From: Rhodoplanes serenus
Lineage (GTDB): Bacteria > Pseudomonadota > Alphaproteobacteria > Rhizobiales > Xanthobacteraceae
Assembly (NCBI GenBank): GCA_945897515.1
Contig: CAMDFO010000020.1
Coordinates: 1-64,000 of the forward strand
Direction: 5' to 3'
Length of the DNA stretch: 64,000 nucleotides
Of this stretch, positions 27,161 to 36,198 are shown piece after piece (position 1 is the first letter of the stretch; each line of letters begins with the position of its first letter). The notes beneath the pieces were generated by a model. It was not told where the DNA came from. It saw only the letters and a list, made by a program, of their open reading frames with translations, and made no database searches. Position numbers and translations under genes: made by a program.

Positions 27161-27848
27161 AGAACCAGCGTTCGGAGACCGTGACGGTGTCGCCCGGCCG
27201 GATCGGATAGTTGAGCGGCAGCGCGAAGCGTGCGGGATAACCCTGCACCTTGCGCGTCAGCGTGACAGGGCCCTTGGACGCGCGTGGCGTGAAACCGCCG
27301 GCGATCGCCACAGCGGTTTCGACCGTCATGTTGGCGACGTAAGGATATTGTCCGGGATGCGCCACCTCGCCGAGGATGAAGAACGGCCGGTAGGTCTCGA
27401 TCTCGACCGCCACGCTCGGGTCGCGGATGAAGCTCACGCGCAGCTTGGCCGCGACCGCGCCGGACAATTGCGTGGTGGTGAGGCCGCGCGCATTCAGCAC
27501 GCCGATCAGCGGCATCGACACGTTGCCGTTGGCGTCGACCTGGTAGGTGTTGCTGAGCGCATCTTGTCCGAACACGACGATGCGCAGCTTGTCGCCCGAA
27601 TCGAGAGTGTAGGGCTCGTTCTCGGCCGGCACCGCAGTGCGCACCGGCACCACCTGCGCGACCCGCGCCGCAGGAGCCGCATAGCCGCGCTTCACGACAC
27701 GCGCCGGCGTTCCCACGTCGCCATACATCAGAGTGTCGAGATCGGACTTCACCACGGGCGCCGCCACAGCCTGTCGCGGCGGCTGACGCGCACAGCCAGC
27801 CAGCACCATCACGGCCAGCAGTATCGACAGAAGACGGCACAGCCACAT
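27159..27848 (-). CDS. Polysaccharide export lipoprotein, Wza/KpsD-like
   Basis: A 229-residue outer-membrane lipoprotein (signal MWLCRLLSILLAVMVLAGC, lipobox LAGC). After an Ala/Val-rich linker comes the poly-export domain (YTLDSGDKLRIVVFGQDALSNTYQV) followed by SLBB-type segments (YPYVANMTVETAVAIAGGFT and IRPGDTVTV). Such proteins form the outer-membrane channel for capsule or exopolysaccharide. It is shorter than Wza (about 380) and no polymerase or glycosyltransferase genes are beside it. A GTG at 27896 is an alternative start. ATGGTTAA (TTAACCAT on its strand) lies about 55 bp upstream. Confidence 0.83.
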   Translation of the reverse strand: MWLCRLLSILLAVMVLAGCARQPPRQAVAAPVVKSDLDTLMYGDVGTPARVVKRGYAAPAARVAQVVPVRTAVPAENEPYTLDSGDKLRIVVFGQDALSNTYQVDANGNVSMPLIGVLNARGLTTTQLSGAVAAKLRVSFIRDPSVAVEIETYRPFFILGEVAHPGQYPYVANMTVETAVAIAGGFTPRASKGPVTLTRKVQGYPARFALPLNYPIRPGDTVTVSERWF

Positions 27849-27901
27849 GCGGGGCGAATCCGGGCAAACCTCGGCAAACTCGACCCCAATTGACACCTTT
27901 T

Positions 27902-27909
27902 ATGGTTAA
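27902..27909 (-). promoter_or_regulatory. TTAACCAT motif upstream of the export lipoprotein gene
   Basis: Read on the minus strand, TTAACCAT lies 54 bp before the preferred ATG of the Wza-like gene. It is identical to the motifs before tadD and before the Tyr/Pro-rich secreted protein, which fits a shared regulator such as CtrA. Evidence is limited to the 8-mer and its place. Confidence 0.3.
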
Positions 27910-28024
27910 TGTGGCCTTACCAGCGGAAAGATCGGCTCGCCGCGGCCAAACGAAACGAGGACCGCAGCAAGCGGCCCTCGTCATACTTCAAACTTGGTCG
28001 GCCCAGTTCTGGTCGGCCAATGGC

Positions 28025-28690
28025 CTACTGCGCCGCGGCCGCCACTCCGGTGCCGATCTGGCAGGCAACGCCGGTGCCGCCGAGCCCGCAATATCCGGCC
28101 GGGTTCTTGGCCAGATATTGCTGGTGGTAGTCCTCGGCGAAATAGAACGGCGGAGCGTCGATGACCTCCGATGTGATCGGGCCGTAGCGCTTGGCGGCAA
28201 GCGCCTTGCCGTAGAGCGCCTTCGACTCCTCAGCCGCTTTTTTCTGCGCGGGCGTGGTGGTGTAGATACCGGAGCGGTACTGGCTGCCGACATCGTTGCC
28301 CTGGCGCATACCCTGGGTCGGATCATGGCTCTCCCAGAACGTCCGAAGCAGCTTGTCGTAGGAAATCTTCTTCGGGTCGTAGACCACCAGCACCACCTCG
28401 TTGTGGCCAGTGCGGCCGGAGCAGACCTCCTCGTAGGTCGGATTGGGCGTCGCCCCGGCGGCGTAGCCGACCGCCGTGGTGTAGATGCCGTCGCCAAGTT
28501 GCCAGAACTTGCGCTCGGCGCCCCAGAAGCAACCCAGCCCGAAGATCGCAGTCTCAAGCCCCTCCGGGTACGGCCCTTTCAAGGGATTGCGGTTGACGAA
28601 ATGCTTGGCCGCGGTGGGGATGGCATCCGGCCGGCCGGGCAGCGCCTGACCCGGGCTCGGGATGTCGGTCGATTTCTTGAACATGAACAT
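28025..28690 (-). CDS. msrA: Peptide methionine sulfoxide reductase MsrA
   Basis: A 221-residue enzyme that reduces the S form of methionine sulfoxide in proteins. [13 protein letters not shown] (residues about 50-62) holds the catalytic Cys, and [16 protein letters not shown] and [23 protein letters not shown] are standard MsrA blocks; the C-terminal YCGLGG provides the recycling Cys. The N-terminal 45 residues are an extension also seen in other rhizobial MsrA proteins. There is no signal peptide, so it is cytosolic. Confidence 0.95.
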   Translation of the reverse strand: MFMFKKSTDIPSPGQALPGRPDAIPTAAKHFVNRNPLKGPYPEGLETAIFGLGCFWGAERKFWQLGDGIYTTAVGYAAGATPNPTYEEVCSGRTGHNEVVLVVYDPKKISYDKLLRTFWESHDPTQGMRQGNDVGSQYRSGIYTTTPAQKKAAEESKALYGKALAAKRYGPITSEVIDAPPFYFAEDYHQQYLAKNPAGYCGLGGTGVACQIGTGVAAAAQ

Positions 28691-28854
28691 GGGGCGTCTC
28701 CTGCAATCGCTGACCGCAATATAGGCACTTCGCGCGCCGGGATCACCTCACGATCCGGCCAGTCCTGCTGGCGGCGTCTTCACGGGCGCGCGATCCTGTT
28801 TCCCTCCCGAAGCAGGCGGCTTATGTTGCAGCCGATTTGCTTCGGGGAGGACCC

Positions 28855-29343
28855 ATGACCAGGCTGAAGACCATTGCCGGCGCCGGCGCGATCTCGCTGC
28901 TGTCTGTACTGTCGGCTCAGGCGCAGACCATGCCGCCGGGCTACGGCCCGCCGATCGGGATCGAGAACGCGCGGAAAGTCATGGCCGGCGCCGAGGGCGA
29001 GGCGGCGAAGAACAACTGGCCGGTGGTCATCGCCATCATCGACAGCGGCGGTCACGTCGTGATGCTGCACCGGCGGGACGATACGCAACTGTCTTCGCTC
29101 GAGATCGCGCAGGGCAAGGCCAAGACCGCCCTGATGTTCAAGCGTCCGACCAAGGTGCTCGACGATGCGATCTCCGGCGGCGGCGCGGGGCTGCGCTTCC
29201 TTTCGCTGAAGGACATCGTTCCGCTGGAGGGCGGCATGCCGATCGTGATGGACGGCAAAATCGTCGGCGCGATCGGCGTCTCGGGCGTGCTGTCGGCGCA
29301 GGACGCGCAGATCGGGCGCGCCGGGCTGGAAGCGTTGAAGTGA
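28855..29343 (+). CDS. Exported GlcG/HbpS-like heme-binding family protein
   Basis: A 162-residue protein with a signal peptide (MTRLKTIAGAGAISLLSVLSAQAQ) and the DUF336/GlcG-HbpS domain: AEGEAAKNNWPVVIAIIDSGGHVVMLHRRDD and EGGMPIVMDGKIVGAIGVSG are diagnostic. Relatives bind heme or cobalamin-type ligands, or accompany glycolate and diol metabolism. GGGGAGG precedes the ATG. The stop codon is 1 bp from the end of the convergent membrane-protein gene. Confidence 0.85.
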   Translation: MTRLKTIAGAGAISLLSVLSAQAQTMPPGYGPPIGIENARKVMAGAEGEAAKNNWPVVIAIIDSGGHVVMLHRRDDTQLSSLEIAQGKAKTALMFKRPTKVLDDAISGGGAGLRFLSLKDIVPLEGGMPIVMDGKIVGAIGVSGVLSAQDAQIGRAGLEALK

Positions 29344-29344
29344 G

Positions 29345-29665
29345 CTAATCCCGCGCGTAGCCGATCAGCGGACGCTTCTTGCGCCCCAGCAGGATCAGCA
29401 CGACGGCGAGAACGGCGAAAAACGCCGATGCCGGCTGATCCAGCACCGGCTGGATCGCGACCTGCCAGACGCCGCTGCCAAGCATACTTCCGATCGCATC
29501 CTCGAACGCCTTCGCGCTGGCGCCATGGATGTCGATCCAGAACTGGCCGATCCTTGTGAGATAGACGTCTCGATCGGCAATCGACTTCATGCCGTCGTAG
29601 ACCACGAAGATAAACGCCAGCGCCAGCAGCAACAACCCAACGAAACGCAACACGAACCGGATCAT
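29345..29665 (-). CDS. Small two-helix membrane protein, unknown
   Basis: A 106-residue protein with membrane helices at residues 3-22 (RFVLRFVGLLLLALAFIFVV) and about 80-95 (AFFAVLAVVLILLGRKKRP), joined by a soluble stretch with FWIDIHGASAKAFEDAIGSM. The hydrophobic-basic ending and overall form match small conserved membrane proteins seen in many Rhizobiales, but no function is known to me. It may be co-regulated with nothing here; it stands alone on the minus strand. Confidence 0.65.
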   Translation of the reverse strand: MIRFVLRFVGLLLLALAFIFVVYDGMKSIADRDVYLTRIGQFWIDIHGASAKAFEDAIGSMLGSGVWQVAIQPVLDQPASAFFAVLAVVLILLGRKKRPLIGYARD

Positions 29666-29830
29666 CAGCGTCTTTCCGTTGCGCCCCCGCGCAACCGATT
29701 AGCGCGCCCTGCTTCCCAATTCAATTCCGACCGGGCGATAGGTCGCAAGCGGCTTGTGCTCCCTTGAGCAGCCACCACCGCATCCGATAACGTTGCCGTC
29801 CGGGCTTCCAGCTCGCAGTATGGAGTTGAA

Positions 29831-32104
29831 ATGGCGAAGAAATCGAGCGGCAGCCGGCCGACCTTCACCGACCAGGAAGCGTTGGATTTCCATAGTCGGG
29901 GCCGCCCCGGTAAGCTCGAAGTGATCGCGACCAAGCCGATGGCGACCCAGCGCGACCTTTCGCTCGCTTATTCGCCGGGCGTCGCGGTGCCGGTGCTGGC
30001 GATCGCCGCCGATCCGGCCAAGGCCTACGACTACACCGTGAAGGGCAATTTCGTCGCCGTCATCACCAATGGCACCGCCATCCTGGGGCTGGGCAACCGT
30101 GGTGCGCTGGCAGCCAAGCCGGTGATGGAAGGCAAGGCCGTGCTGTTCAAGCGCTTTGCCGACATCGACTCGATCGATCTTTGCGTGTCCTCCGAAGATC
30201 CGGACGAGATCATCAATTGCGTGAAGCTGCTCGGCGCCGGTTGGGGCGGCATCAACCTGGAGGATATCAAGGCGCCGGAGTGCTTCATCATCGAGCAGCG
30301 CCTGCGCGAGCTGATGGATATTCCGGTGTTTCACGACGACCAGCACGGCACCGCGATCATCGCGACTGCGGGCCTGCTCAATTCGCTCGACCTGACCGGC
30401 CGCAACATCGAAGACACCAAGATCGTCTGCAACGGCGCGGGTGCGGCCGGCATCGCCTGTCTGGAACTGCTGCGCTCGATCGGGTTTCGGCCGGAGAACC
30501 TGATCCTCTGCGACACCAAAGGCGTGATCTACGAAGGCCGCACCGACGGCATGAACCAGTGGAAGTCGGCCTATGCGGTGAAGACCTCGGCGCGCACGCT
30601 CGCCGATGCGCTCAAGGGCGCCGATGTGTTCTACGGGCTTTCGGCCAAAGGCGCGGTCACCAAGGAGATGGTCGCCTCGATGGCGCCCAAGCCGATCATC
30701 TTCGCGATGGCCAATCCCGATCCCGAGATCACCGTCGAAGAGGTGGCCGAGGTGCGCGACGACGCCATCATGGCGACCGGCCGCTCCGACTACCCGAACC
30801 AAGTCAACAACGTGCTCGGCTTCCCCTACATCTTTCGCGGCGCGCTCGACGTGCGCGCCACCACCATCAACATGGAGATGAAGATCGCCGCGGCGCGCGC
30901 GCTCGCCGCGCTCGCTCGCGAGGACGTGCCCGACGAGGTCGCCGCCGCCTATGGCACCCGGCCGAAGTTTGGCCCGGACTACATCATCCCGGTGCCGTTC
31001 GATCCGCGGCTGATCTCGCACGTACCGCCGGCGGTGGCGAAAGCCGCGATGGACACCGGCGTCGCGCGCAAGCCGATCGAGAACATGGACGCCTACCGCC
31101 AGTCGCTGCGCACCCGCCGCGACCCGGTCGCAGGCGTGCTGCAGCGGGTGTTCGACCGCCTGCGGCGATCGCCCAAACGCGTGGTGTTCGCCGAGGGCGA
31201 GGAGGAGCAGGTGATCCGCGCCGCCGCGACTTTCGTGCAGGAGGGTCTTGGCACCGCGCTCCTGGTGGGCCGCGAGGAGCCGATCCGACAGAGCGCGCAG
31301 AACCTCGGAATCGAGCTCGGCAAGGGCATCGAGATCATCAATGCCGCGCTGTCCAAGCGCAACGCCAACTACACCGCGTATCTCTACGAGAGACTGCAGC
31401 GCAAGGGCTACCTGATCCGCGACGTGCAGCGCCTGATCAATCAGGACCGCAACCATTTCGCCGCCTGCATGGTGACGCTCGGCGACGCCGACGCCATGGT
31501 CACCGGCGTTACTCGCAACTTCTCGGTGGCCCTCGAAGATGTCCGCCGCGTTATCGATCCCAAGCCCGGCCATCGGGTCATCGGAATTTCCCTCGTGCTG
31601 TCGCGCGCCCATCCGGTGCTGGTGGCCGACACCGCGATTACCGAGATGCCGAACGCGCAAGAGCTCGCCGATATTGCAGTGGAAGCCGCCGGCGTCGCGC
31701 GCCGCATGGGCTACGAGCCGCGGGTCGCAATGCTGGCGTTCTCCACCTTCGGCCATCCCGAGGGCGAGCGCTCCGCGCGGGTGATCGAGGCGGTGAAAAT
31801 TCTCGACCAGCGCCGCGTCGATTTCGAATACGACGGCGAGATGGCGGCGGACGTCGCGCTCAATCCCGAGGCGGCTGCGCTTTATCCATTCAGCCGCCTG
31901 GCCGGCCCGGCCAACGTGCTGATCATGCCGGCGTTCCACTCCGCCTCGATCTCCACCAAGCTGCTGCAGGAGCTGGGCGGGGCCACCGTGATCGGACCGA
32001 TCCTGGTCGGTCTCGACCAACCGGTGCAGATCGTGCAACTCGGCGCCAAGGACGCGACGCTGGTCAACATGGCCGCGCTCGCGGCCTTCAATGTGAGCGG
32101 GTGA
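29831..32104 (+). CDS. maeB: NADP-dependent malic enzyme with phosphotransacetylase-like domain
   Basis: A 757-residue MaeB-type enzyme that oxidatively decarboxylates malate to pyruvate, linking the TCA cycle to acetyl-CoA and NADPH supply. Residues 1-430 are the malic enzyme: SLAYSPGVAVPVLAIAADP, VFHDDQHGTAI (metal-binding Asp) and CNGAGAAGIACLELL (NADP site). From about 440 a phosphotransacetylase-like domain follows (VVFAEGEEEQVIRAA...), which in MaeB proteins serves allosteric control by acetyl-CoA and usually lacks PTA activity. The length matches the family. A palindromic repeat follows the stop codon. Confidence 0.96.
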   Translation: MAKKSSGSRPTFTDQEALDFHSRGRPGKLEVIATKPMATQRDLSLAYSPGVAVPVLAIAADPAKAYDYTVKGNFVAVITNGTAILGLGNRGALAAKPVMEGKAVLFKRFADIDSIDLCVSSEDPDEIINCVKLLGAGWGGINLEDIKAPECFIIEQRLRELMDIPVFHDDQHGTAIIATAGLLNSLDLTGRNIEDTKIVCNGAGAAGIACLELLRSIGFRPENLILCDTKGVIYEGRTDGMNQWKSAYAVKTSARTLADALKGADVFYGLSAKGAVTKEMVASMAPKPIIFAMANPDPEITVEEVAEVRDDAIMATGRSDYPNQVNNVLGFPYIFRGALDVRATTINMEMKIAAARALAALAREDVPDEVAAAYGTRPKFGPDYIIPVPFDPRLISHVPPAVAKAAMDTGVARKPIENMDAYRQSLRTRRDPVAGVLQRVFDRLRRSPKRVVFAEGEEEQVIRAAATFVQEGLGTALLVGREEPIRQSAQNLGIELGKGIEIINAALSKRNANYTAYLYERLQRKGYLIRDVQRLINQDRNHFAACMVTLGDADAMVTGVTRNFSVALEDVRRVIDPKPGHRVIGISLVLSRAHPVLVADTAITEMPNAQELADIAVEAAGVARRMGYEPRVAMLAFSTFGHPEGERSARVIEAVKILDQRRVDFEYDGEMAADVALNPEAAALYPFSRLAGPANVLIMPAFHSASISTKLLQELGGATVIGPILVGLDQPVQIVQLGAKDATLVNMAALAAFNVSG

Positions 32105-32112
32105 CTTCGCTC

Positions 32113-32236
32113 GATCCCGGTCATAGCCGGGCATAGCCCGTCGAAGACGGGCGTGAACGCCCTATTGACCCGGCCATCCACGTCTTGGCAACTAAAGACA
32201 AAAGACGTGGATGCTCGGCACGAGGCCGGGCATGAC
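32113..32236. repeat. Dispersed palindromic repeat, 'CCGGTCATAGCCGGGCATAG' type
   Basis: An imperfect inverted repeat spans the maeB-DapA-like spacer: GTCATAGCCGGGC on the left pairs with GCCGGGCATGAC on the right, with CATCCACGTCTT (about 32174) facing AAGACGTGGATG (about 32203) inside. GCCCGTC-GAA-GACGGGC (32136-32152) is a nested perfect hairpin. The same components recur at 45790-45910, 55291-55379 and 61523-61606. The right end encroaches on the translation start region of the next gene. Confidence 0.75.
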
Positions 32237-32255
32237 GCACACTGAGGAACCGTCC

Positions 32256-33152
32256 ATGCCTGACACCAAACTTCGCGGCGTTATTGCCGCCGTCGCCACG
32301 CCAGTCGACGAGGCCGGCTCGCCCGACACCGCGCGTGCGACCAAGCTCGCCCGCTTCCTGCTCGACAACGGCTGCGACGGGTTGAATGTGCTCGGCACCA
32401 CCGGCGAGCACACCTCGTTCTCGGCCGACGAGCGCAAGCAGGTCATGAACGCCTATCGCGACGCCAAGCTGCCGCTGGATCGCATGATGGTCGGCACCGG
32501 CGCCGCCGCAACCACCGACGCGGTGACGCTGACGCGGCATGCGTCGGAGCTAGGTTTTGCCGGCGCGCTGGTGCTGCCGCCGTTCTACTACAAGGGCGTG
32601 CCGGACGATGGGCTGGTCGCGTATATCGACACCATCGTGCAGGCCACGGCGGGGAAGCCGATCCCGCTCTATCTCTACCACTACCCGCAACAGTCCGGCC
32701 TGCACTGGCACGTCGCGCTGGTGAAGCGGCTGCTCGACACGTTCGGCACCCGTATTGTGGGGCTGAAGGATTCCTCCGGCGACATGAATTACGCGCGCGA
32801 GGCTGCGGCCATTTCCAAAAGCTTCGACGTGTTCCCTTCGACCGAAGCGGTGCTGCTCGAAGCCCGCGCCGGCGCCTTTGCCGGCTGCATCTCGGCGACC
32901 GCCAATCTGAACCCGGATCTCTGCCAGCAGGCCTGGAGCAAGGGCGATCAGACAGCGCTCGACGCCGCGGTGACGATCCGCAAGCTGTTCGACGGCAAGG
33001 CCTTGGTCTCAGGCGTGAAAACGCTGCTGTCGCACATCCATGGCGATGCGGCGCTGGCGCGGGTCAGGCCGCCGCTGGCCGTGTTCCCGGCAGCCGATCG
33101 CGCGGCGGTGGTGGCCGGTTATGACCAGGTTCGAGGCAAGCGGGTGGCCTGA
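32256..33152 (+). CDS. Dihydrodipicolinate synthase family aldolase
   Basis: A 298-residue class I aldolase of the DapA/NAL superfamily. [19 protein letters not shown] matches the pyruvate-binding GTTGE motif, [10 protein letters not shown] supplies the catalytic Tyr and [10 protein letters not shown] the Schiff-base Lys. True DapA enzymes lie in lysine gene contexts; this one is alone, and the family includes many lyases for sugar acids and aromatic keto acids, so lysine biosynthesis is not assumed. The ATG at 32256 is preferred; an upstream ATG lies in a palindromic repeat. Confidence 0.88.
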   Translation: MPDTKLRGVIAAVATPVDEAGSPDTARATKLARFLLDNGCDGLNVLGTTGEHTSFSADERKQVMNAYRDAKLPLDRMMVGTGAAATTDAVTLTRHASELGFAGALVLPPFYYKGVPDDGLVAYIDTIVQATAGKPIPLYLYHYPQQSGLHWHVALVKRLLDTFGTRIVGLKDSSGDMNYAREAAAISKSFDVFPSTEAVLLEARAGAFAGCISATANLNPDLCQQAWSKGDQTALDAAVTIRKLFDGKALVSGVKTLLSHIHGDAALARVRPPLAVFPAADRAAVVAGYDQVRGKRVA

Positions 33153-33179
33153 CGTCCTGCCCGCAGGCGCTGACGCACG

Positions 33180-33208
33180 TTGACGCCTTTGGGCACGGTG
33201 ACTATAAG
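33180..33208 (+). promoter_or_regulatory. Sigma-70 type promoter of rpsT
   Basis: TTGACG (33180-33185) and TATAAG (33203-33208) are separated by 17 bp, a near-ideal housekeeping promoter. Transcription should start near 33215, about 65 bp before the rpsT ATG. Confidence 0.7.
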
Positions 33209-33218
33209 CACCTCAACT

Positions 33219-33250
33219 GGCGGCGAGAGCACTCGCCGCCGCTGGTTTTT
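33219..33250 (+). terminator. Hairpin plus T5 in the rpsT leader
   Basis: GGCGGCGAG (33219-33227) pairs perfectly with CTCGCCGCC (33232-33240) around AGCA, with five T at 33246-33250. It lies just downstream of the predicted rpsT start site, so it would be the first structure in that transcript. It may be an attenuator or a stability element; alternatively it terminates transcription from the DapA-like gene. Confidence 0.6.
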
Positions 33251-33280
33251 CGCGACATCCGACAGGTTTCAGCAGAGTTC

Positions 33281-33547
33281 ATGGCCAACACCTCATCCGC
33301 CCGTAAAGCCGCCCGCAAGATCGCCCGGCGCACCGAAGTCAACAAGGCACGCCGCTCGCGCGTCCGCGGCGCGGTGCGCCAGGTGGAAGAAGCGATCGCC
33401 GCAGGCGACCGCAACAAGGCCTTGGAAGCGCTCAAGACTGCGGAACCGCAGCTGATGAAGGCCGCACAAAGCGGGCAGGTTCACCGGAACACCGCAAGCC
33501 GCAAGGTTTCGCGCCTCAACAAGCAGATCGCCAAGCTCGCCAAGTAG
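33281..33547 (+). CDS. rpsT: 30S ribosomal protein S20
   Basis: An 88-residue, strongly basic protein of the usual S20 length. [26 protein letters not shown] and the C-terminal [20 protein letters not shown] are diagnostic; it binds 16S rRNA early in 30S assembly. It precedes dnaA, as in other Rhizobiales. The leader holds a strong promoter and a terminator-like hairpin, and S20 is known in E. coli to be controlled after transcription. Confidence 0.97.
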   Translation: MANTSSARKAARKIARRTEVNKARRSRVRGAVRQVEEAIAAGDRNKALEALKTAEPQLMKAAQSGQVHRNTASRKVSRLNKQIAKLAK

Positions 33548-33655
33548 CCAGCGCGGTTGGTCCGGCGGCTCCACGGCCTTTTTGACGTCATTGAAATCCG
33601 ATTGGCGCGGCCGCTCATTGATCGGCTGTGCTTTTTTTCGTCGCCAACGCAGCTC

Positions 33656-33671
33656 GTGACAGTTTTGTCAC
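33656..33671. repeat. Inverted repeat GTGACA-N4-TGTCAC
   Basis: Perfect 6-bp arms with a GTTT spacer. With overall length 16 bp it has the shape of a dimeric repressor site (CRP/FNR-like TGTCAC arms) or a small hairpin. It lies 110 bp after rpsT, far upstream of dnaA. Confidence 0.45.
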
Positions 33672-33690
33672 ACGCCCAGCAGATCGTCCA

Positions 33691-33710
33691 AATACGTAGT
33701 TTTGCGTATT
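33691..33710. repeat. Inverted repeat AATACG-N8-CGTATT
   Basis: Perfect 6-bp arms; with CCA before and GG after, the near-symmetry extends to 25 bp (one extra A on the left side). AT-rich arms suit protein binding rather than termination. Confidence 0.4.
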
Positions 33711-33849
33711 GGCCGAAAACGCCGGGGAGCCGTTTCCGAGTCTTTTCCGGCAGGGGGCTACCCTGCATTTTCGGTCATAAAATCGTCATATGAGAGAACG
33801 GCTTATTGGGAAAGCAGGAGCGAGGACCTGGAATCGCCCTCGGCTTTGG

Positions 33850-33866
33850 GACACCGGAACGGTGTC
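33850..33866. repeat. Inverted repeat GACACC-N5-GGTGTC
   Basis: Perfect 6-bp arms around GGAAC in the rpsT-dnaA spacer, about 110 bp before the DnaA box. Confidence 0.4.
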
Positions 33867-33960
33867 AGCGACCGGACCTTGGAGGGCCGTCCGAAGCATC
33901 TCGGAATAAACCCAACCAAGTGTGAATACTTGCGCCGATTCAACGATTTGAGGGCGCGAC

Positions 33961-33969
33961 TTATACACA
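33961..33969 (+). promoter_or_regulatory. DnaA box TTATACACA
   Basis: Exact match to the TTATNCACA consensus, 644 bp before the dnaA start. A weaker inverted match, TGTGAATAC, stands 32 bp upstream. It could serve origin function or dnaA autoregulation. Confidence 0.5.
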
Positions 33970-34128
33970 GACTTTGCTGCCGGACGATCACCAAAAAGCC
34001 ACGTGCTTGCTGCATTCTCTCGGTTTAGTCGTTGCGCACACGGATCGCCCGTGTTAACTTTATGGCAGTTGGGGTCGCCGGCGGGGAGCAGTAGAAAGTC
34101 CTATATTCAAGCTCAACAAGGAAAAGAA

Positions 34129-34149
34129 CGAATACTTCTGTAGTATTCG
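34129..34149. repeat. Inverted repeat CGAATACT-N5-AGTATTCG
   Basis: Perfect 8-bp arms with the spacer TCTGT inside the most AT-rich part of the rpsT-dnaA region, 464 bp before dnaA. It is the longest perfect dyad in the region. Confidence 0.45.
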
Positions 34150-34612
34150 CTCCACACTTGTCGCTATCCAGGCAAGAGTTTGAATTGAATGGACCTTCTC
34201 TAACCTTCGCAAACACTTTCCACGGTGGGCGCAGCCTGGCATTCGGGGTGCGTACTTTTAAAAACTGGACCGACATACATCCGGCGCGAGAAACGCGGCG
34301 GATGAGGGGGGCACTTTGACTGTTGAATGGGGAATGTCGCCGCCTGCGAGCCCAGGCGCAAGAGTCTCCGCCTGCCGCGCGAAGCCCGTCTCTGGACGCC
34401 GCGGCATGGCCGAAGGCCCGCCGCCCCGACAAAGAGCTGGGGCGCCGGCCTTCTGAGCGTTCCCACCGTCCATCGCTCCCGACCGCGCGTCGGGCAGACC
34501 GACCAAAGCCAGCTTCGAGTGATGTAACCGCGCGTAACGGATACGCGGCGTCCCTTGTCCGCCTCCCGTTTCACCGAGTTCCTCACAATCTTCGAGACTC
34601 AAGAGACAAAAA

Positions 34613-36043
34613 ATGACGACCACCGACTTGGAACGCTGGACGCGTGTGAAGGGACGGCTTCGCGCCGAAGTGGGCGAAGAAATTTTCCTGAGCTGGTTCT
34701 CGCGCATGGAGCTGGAACGCGTGCAGGAAAGCGTCGCGCATCTGACGGTTCCGACACGGTTCCTCAAGAGCTGGATCCAGTCGCACTACATCGACCGCGT
34801 GCTGGCCTGCTGGCAGCAGGAGCACGCCGAAGTCCAGAAGATCGATGTCGCCGTGCGTAGTGCGGTCATCCGCACGACGGTGCCGAAGATCAAGCCGATC
34901 GAGGCATCCGAGCCCGTCCGTCATGCCGGCAACGGCAAGCTCGAAATGGATGGCGCACGAATCGCGTTCGGACCGGTGTCGACCGGACATGACGCGCTTG
35001 GCGGTTCGCCGCTTGACCTGCGTCTGACCTTCGACACATTCGTGATCGGCCGATCCAACACGCTCGCCCATGCCGCCGGCAAGCAGGTGGCGGTGGCACG
35101 GCGCGGCGACCCGGTGATGTTCAACCCGCTCTACATCCACGCCGGTGTCGGTCTGGGCAAGACGCATCTGCTTCAAGCCATCACCTGGGCCGGCAACAAC
35201 GGCAACGAACGCAAGGTGCTCTATCTCACCGCCGAAAAATTCATGTATGGCTTCGTCTCGGCACTGCGCATGCAGACCGCCCATGCCTTCAAGGAAGCCT
35301 TGCGCGGCATCGACGTGCTGGTGATCGACGACCTGCAGTTCCTGCAGGGCAAGTCGACCCAGGCCGAGTTCTGCCACACGCTCAACGCGCTGATCGACGC
35401 CGGGCGCCAGGTGGTGATCGCAGCCGACCGGCCGCCGACCGACCTGGAAAGCCTGGACGACCGCGTGCGGTCGCGGCTCGCCGGCGGCCTCGTCGTCGAA
35501 ATGGGGCCGCTGGGCGAAGAGCTGCGGCTTGAAATCCTGAAAACCCGCGTGCTTGCGGCGCGTCACTATCACCCGAGTTTCGACGTGCCGGCGCCGGTGC
35601 TCGCCTATATCGCGAGGTCGGTCACCCACAACGGCCGCGATCTGGAAGGCGCGATCAACCGCCTGCTCGCCCACAACAAGCTCACCGGCCAGCCGGTGAC
35701 CATGGAAATGGCCGAGCGCGAGGTGCGCGACCTGATCCGCCCGCAGGAGCCGAAGCGGGTCAAGATCGAGGACATCCAGCGCATCGTGGCGCGTCAGTAC
35801 AACGTGAGCCGCGCCGACCTGTTGTCTTCGCGCCGCACCGCCAACGTGGTTCGTCCCCGGCAGGTGGCGATGTATCTGGCCAAGACGCTGACGCTGCGCT
35901 CGCTGCCCGAGATCGGCCGCAGGTTCGGAGGACGCGACCACACCACGGTGCTGCACGCGGTCCGCAAGATCGAGGGTCTGGTGGGCAACGACGCGATGCT
36001 CGCCGACGAGATCGAAGTCCTCAAACGCCAGCTTCAGGATTGA
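34613..36043 (+). CDS. dnaA: Chromosomal replication initiator DnaA
   Basis: A 476-residue initiator ATPase. Domain I is at 1-85 ([20 protein letters not shown]), followed by a short variable domain II. The AAA+ domain III has Walker [13 protein letters not shown] (about residue 178) and Walker [14 protein letters not shown]. Domain IV carries the DNA-binding signature [15 protein letters not shown]. It melts oriC and loads the helicase. A 13-bp hairpin follows the stop codon, separating it from dnaN. Confidence 0.98.
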   Translation: MTTTDLERWTRVKGRLRAEVGEEIFLSWFSRMELERVQESVAHLTVPTRFLKSWIQSHYIDRVLACWQQEHAEVQKIDVAVRSAVIRTTVPKIKPIEASEPVRHAGNGKLEMDGARIAFGPVSTGHDALGGSPLDLRLTFDTFVIGRSNTLAHAAGKQVAVARRGDPVMFNPLYIHAGVGLGKTHLLQAITWAGNNGNERKVLYLTAEKFMYGFVSALRMQTAHAFKEALRGIDVLVIDDLQFLQGKSTQAEFCHTLNALIDAGRQVVIAADRPPTDLESLDDRVRSRLAGGLVVEMGPLGEELRLEILKTRVLAARHYHPSFDVPAPVLAYIARSVTHNGRDLEGAINRLLAHNKLTGQPVTMEMAEREVRDLIRPQEPKRVKIEDIQRIVARQYNVSRADLLSSRRTANVVRPRQVAMYLAKTLTLRSLPEIGRRFGGRDHTTVLHAVRKIEGLVGNDAMLADEIEVLKRQLQD

Positions 36044-36049
36044 CCGGAA

Positions 36050-36079
36050 AAATGCTCTCTCCGACCGGAGGGGGCATTT
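36050..36079 (+). terminator. Hairpin after dnaA
   Basis: AAATGCTCTCTCC (36050-36062) pairs along all 13 bases (two G-T wobbles) with GGAGGGGGCATTT (36067-36079) around GACC. It begins 7 bp after the dnaA stop codon. The T run is only TTT, so termination may be partial. Confidence 0.6.
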
Positions 36080-36198
36080 CCTGGCCATTTGCAAGCCAGT
36101 GAATCGCTGGGAAAACGTCGCCGCAGGCACACGCGGCGCTTGCGAAAACCTAGCAATCGCGCCACTTTCAGGCCCCTCTTGAGGCTTCAGTCGCCGCC

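Larger units (their letters stand above)
33548..34612. other. rpsT-dnaA intergenic region, candidate oriC/regulatory region
   Basis: This 1,065-bp region has no convincing gene. It contains one consensus DnaA box TTATACACA (33961-33969), a one-mismatch box TGTGAATAC (33921-33929), and inverted repeats at 33656-33671, 33691-33710, 33850-33866 and 34129-34149. Base composition falls to AT-rich around 34090-34200. The place next to dnaA suits an origin or dnaA control region, but in other alphaproteobacteria the origin can lie near hemE instead, so this is only a candidate. Confidence 0.4.

Noticed and set aside
29699-32134. 811-codon open frame on the minus strand, antisense to maeB
   Set aside because: It mirrors the high-GC codon structure of maeB, is rich in His/Arg/Ala without domain motifs, and maeB on the other strand is unmistakable.
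30181-32136. 651-codon plus-strand frame inside maeB
   Set aside because: Arg-rich frame-shifted shadow of maeB with no recognisable motif.
33702-34028. 108-codon frame in the rpsT-dnaA spacer
   Set aside because: Low-quality sequence overlapping dyads and the DnaA box; several other frames are open over the same stretch.
34583-36130. 515-codon minus-strand frame opposite dnaA
   Set aside because: Antisense shadow of dnaA with no domain signature.
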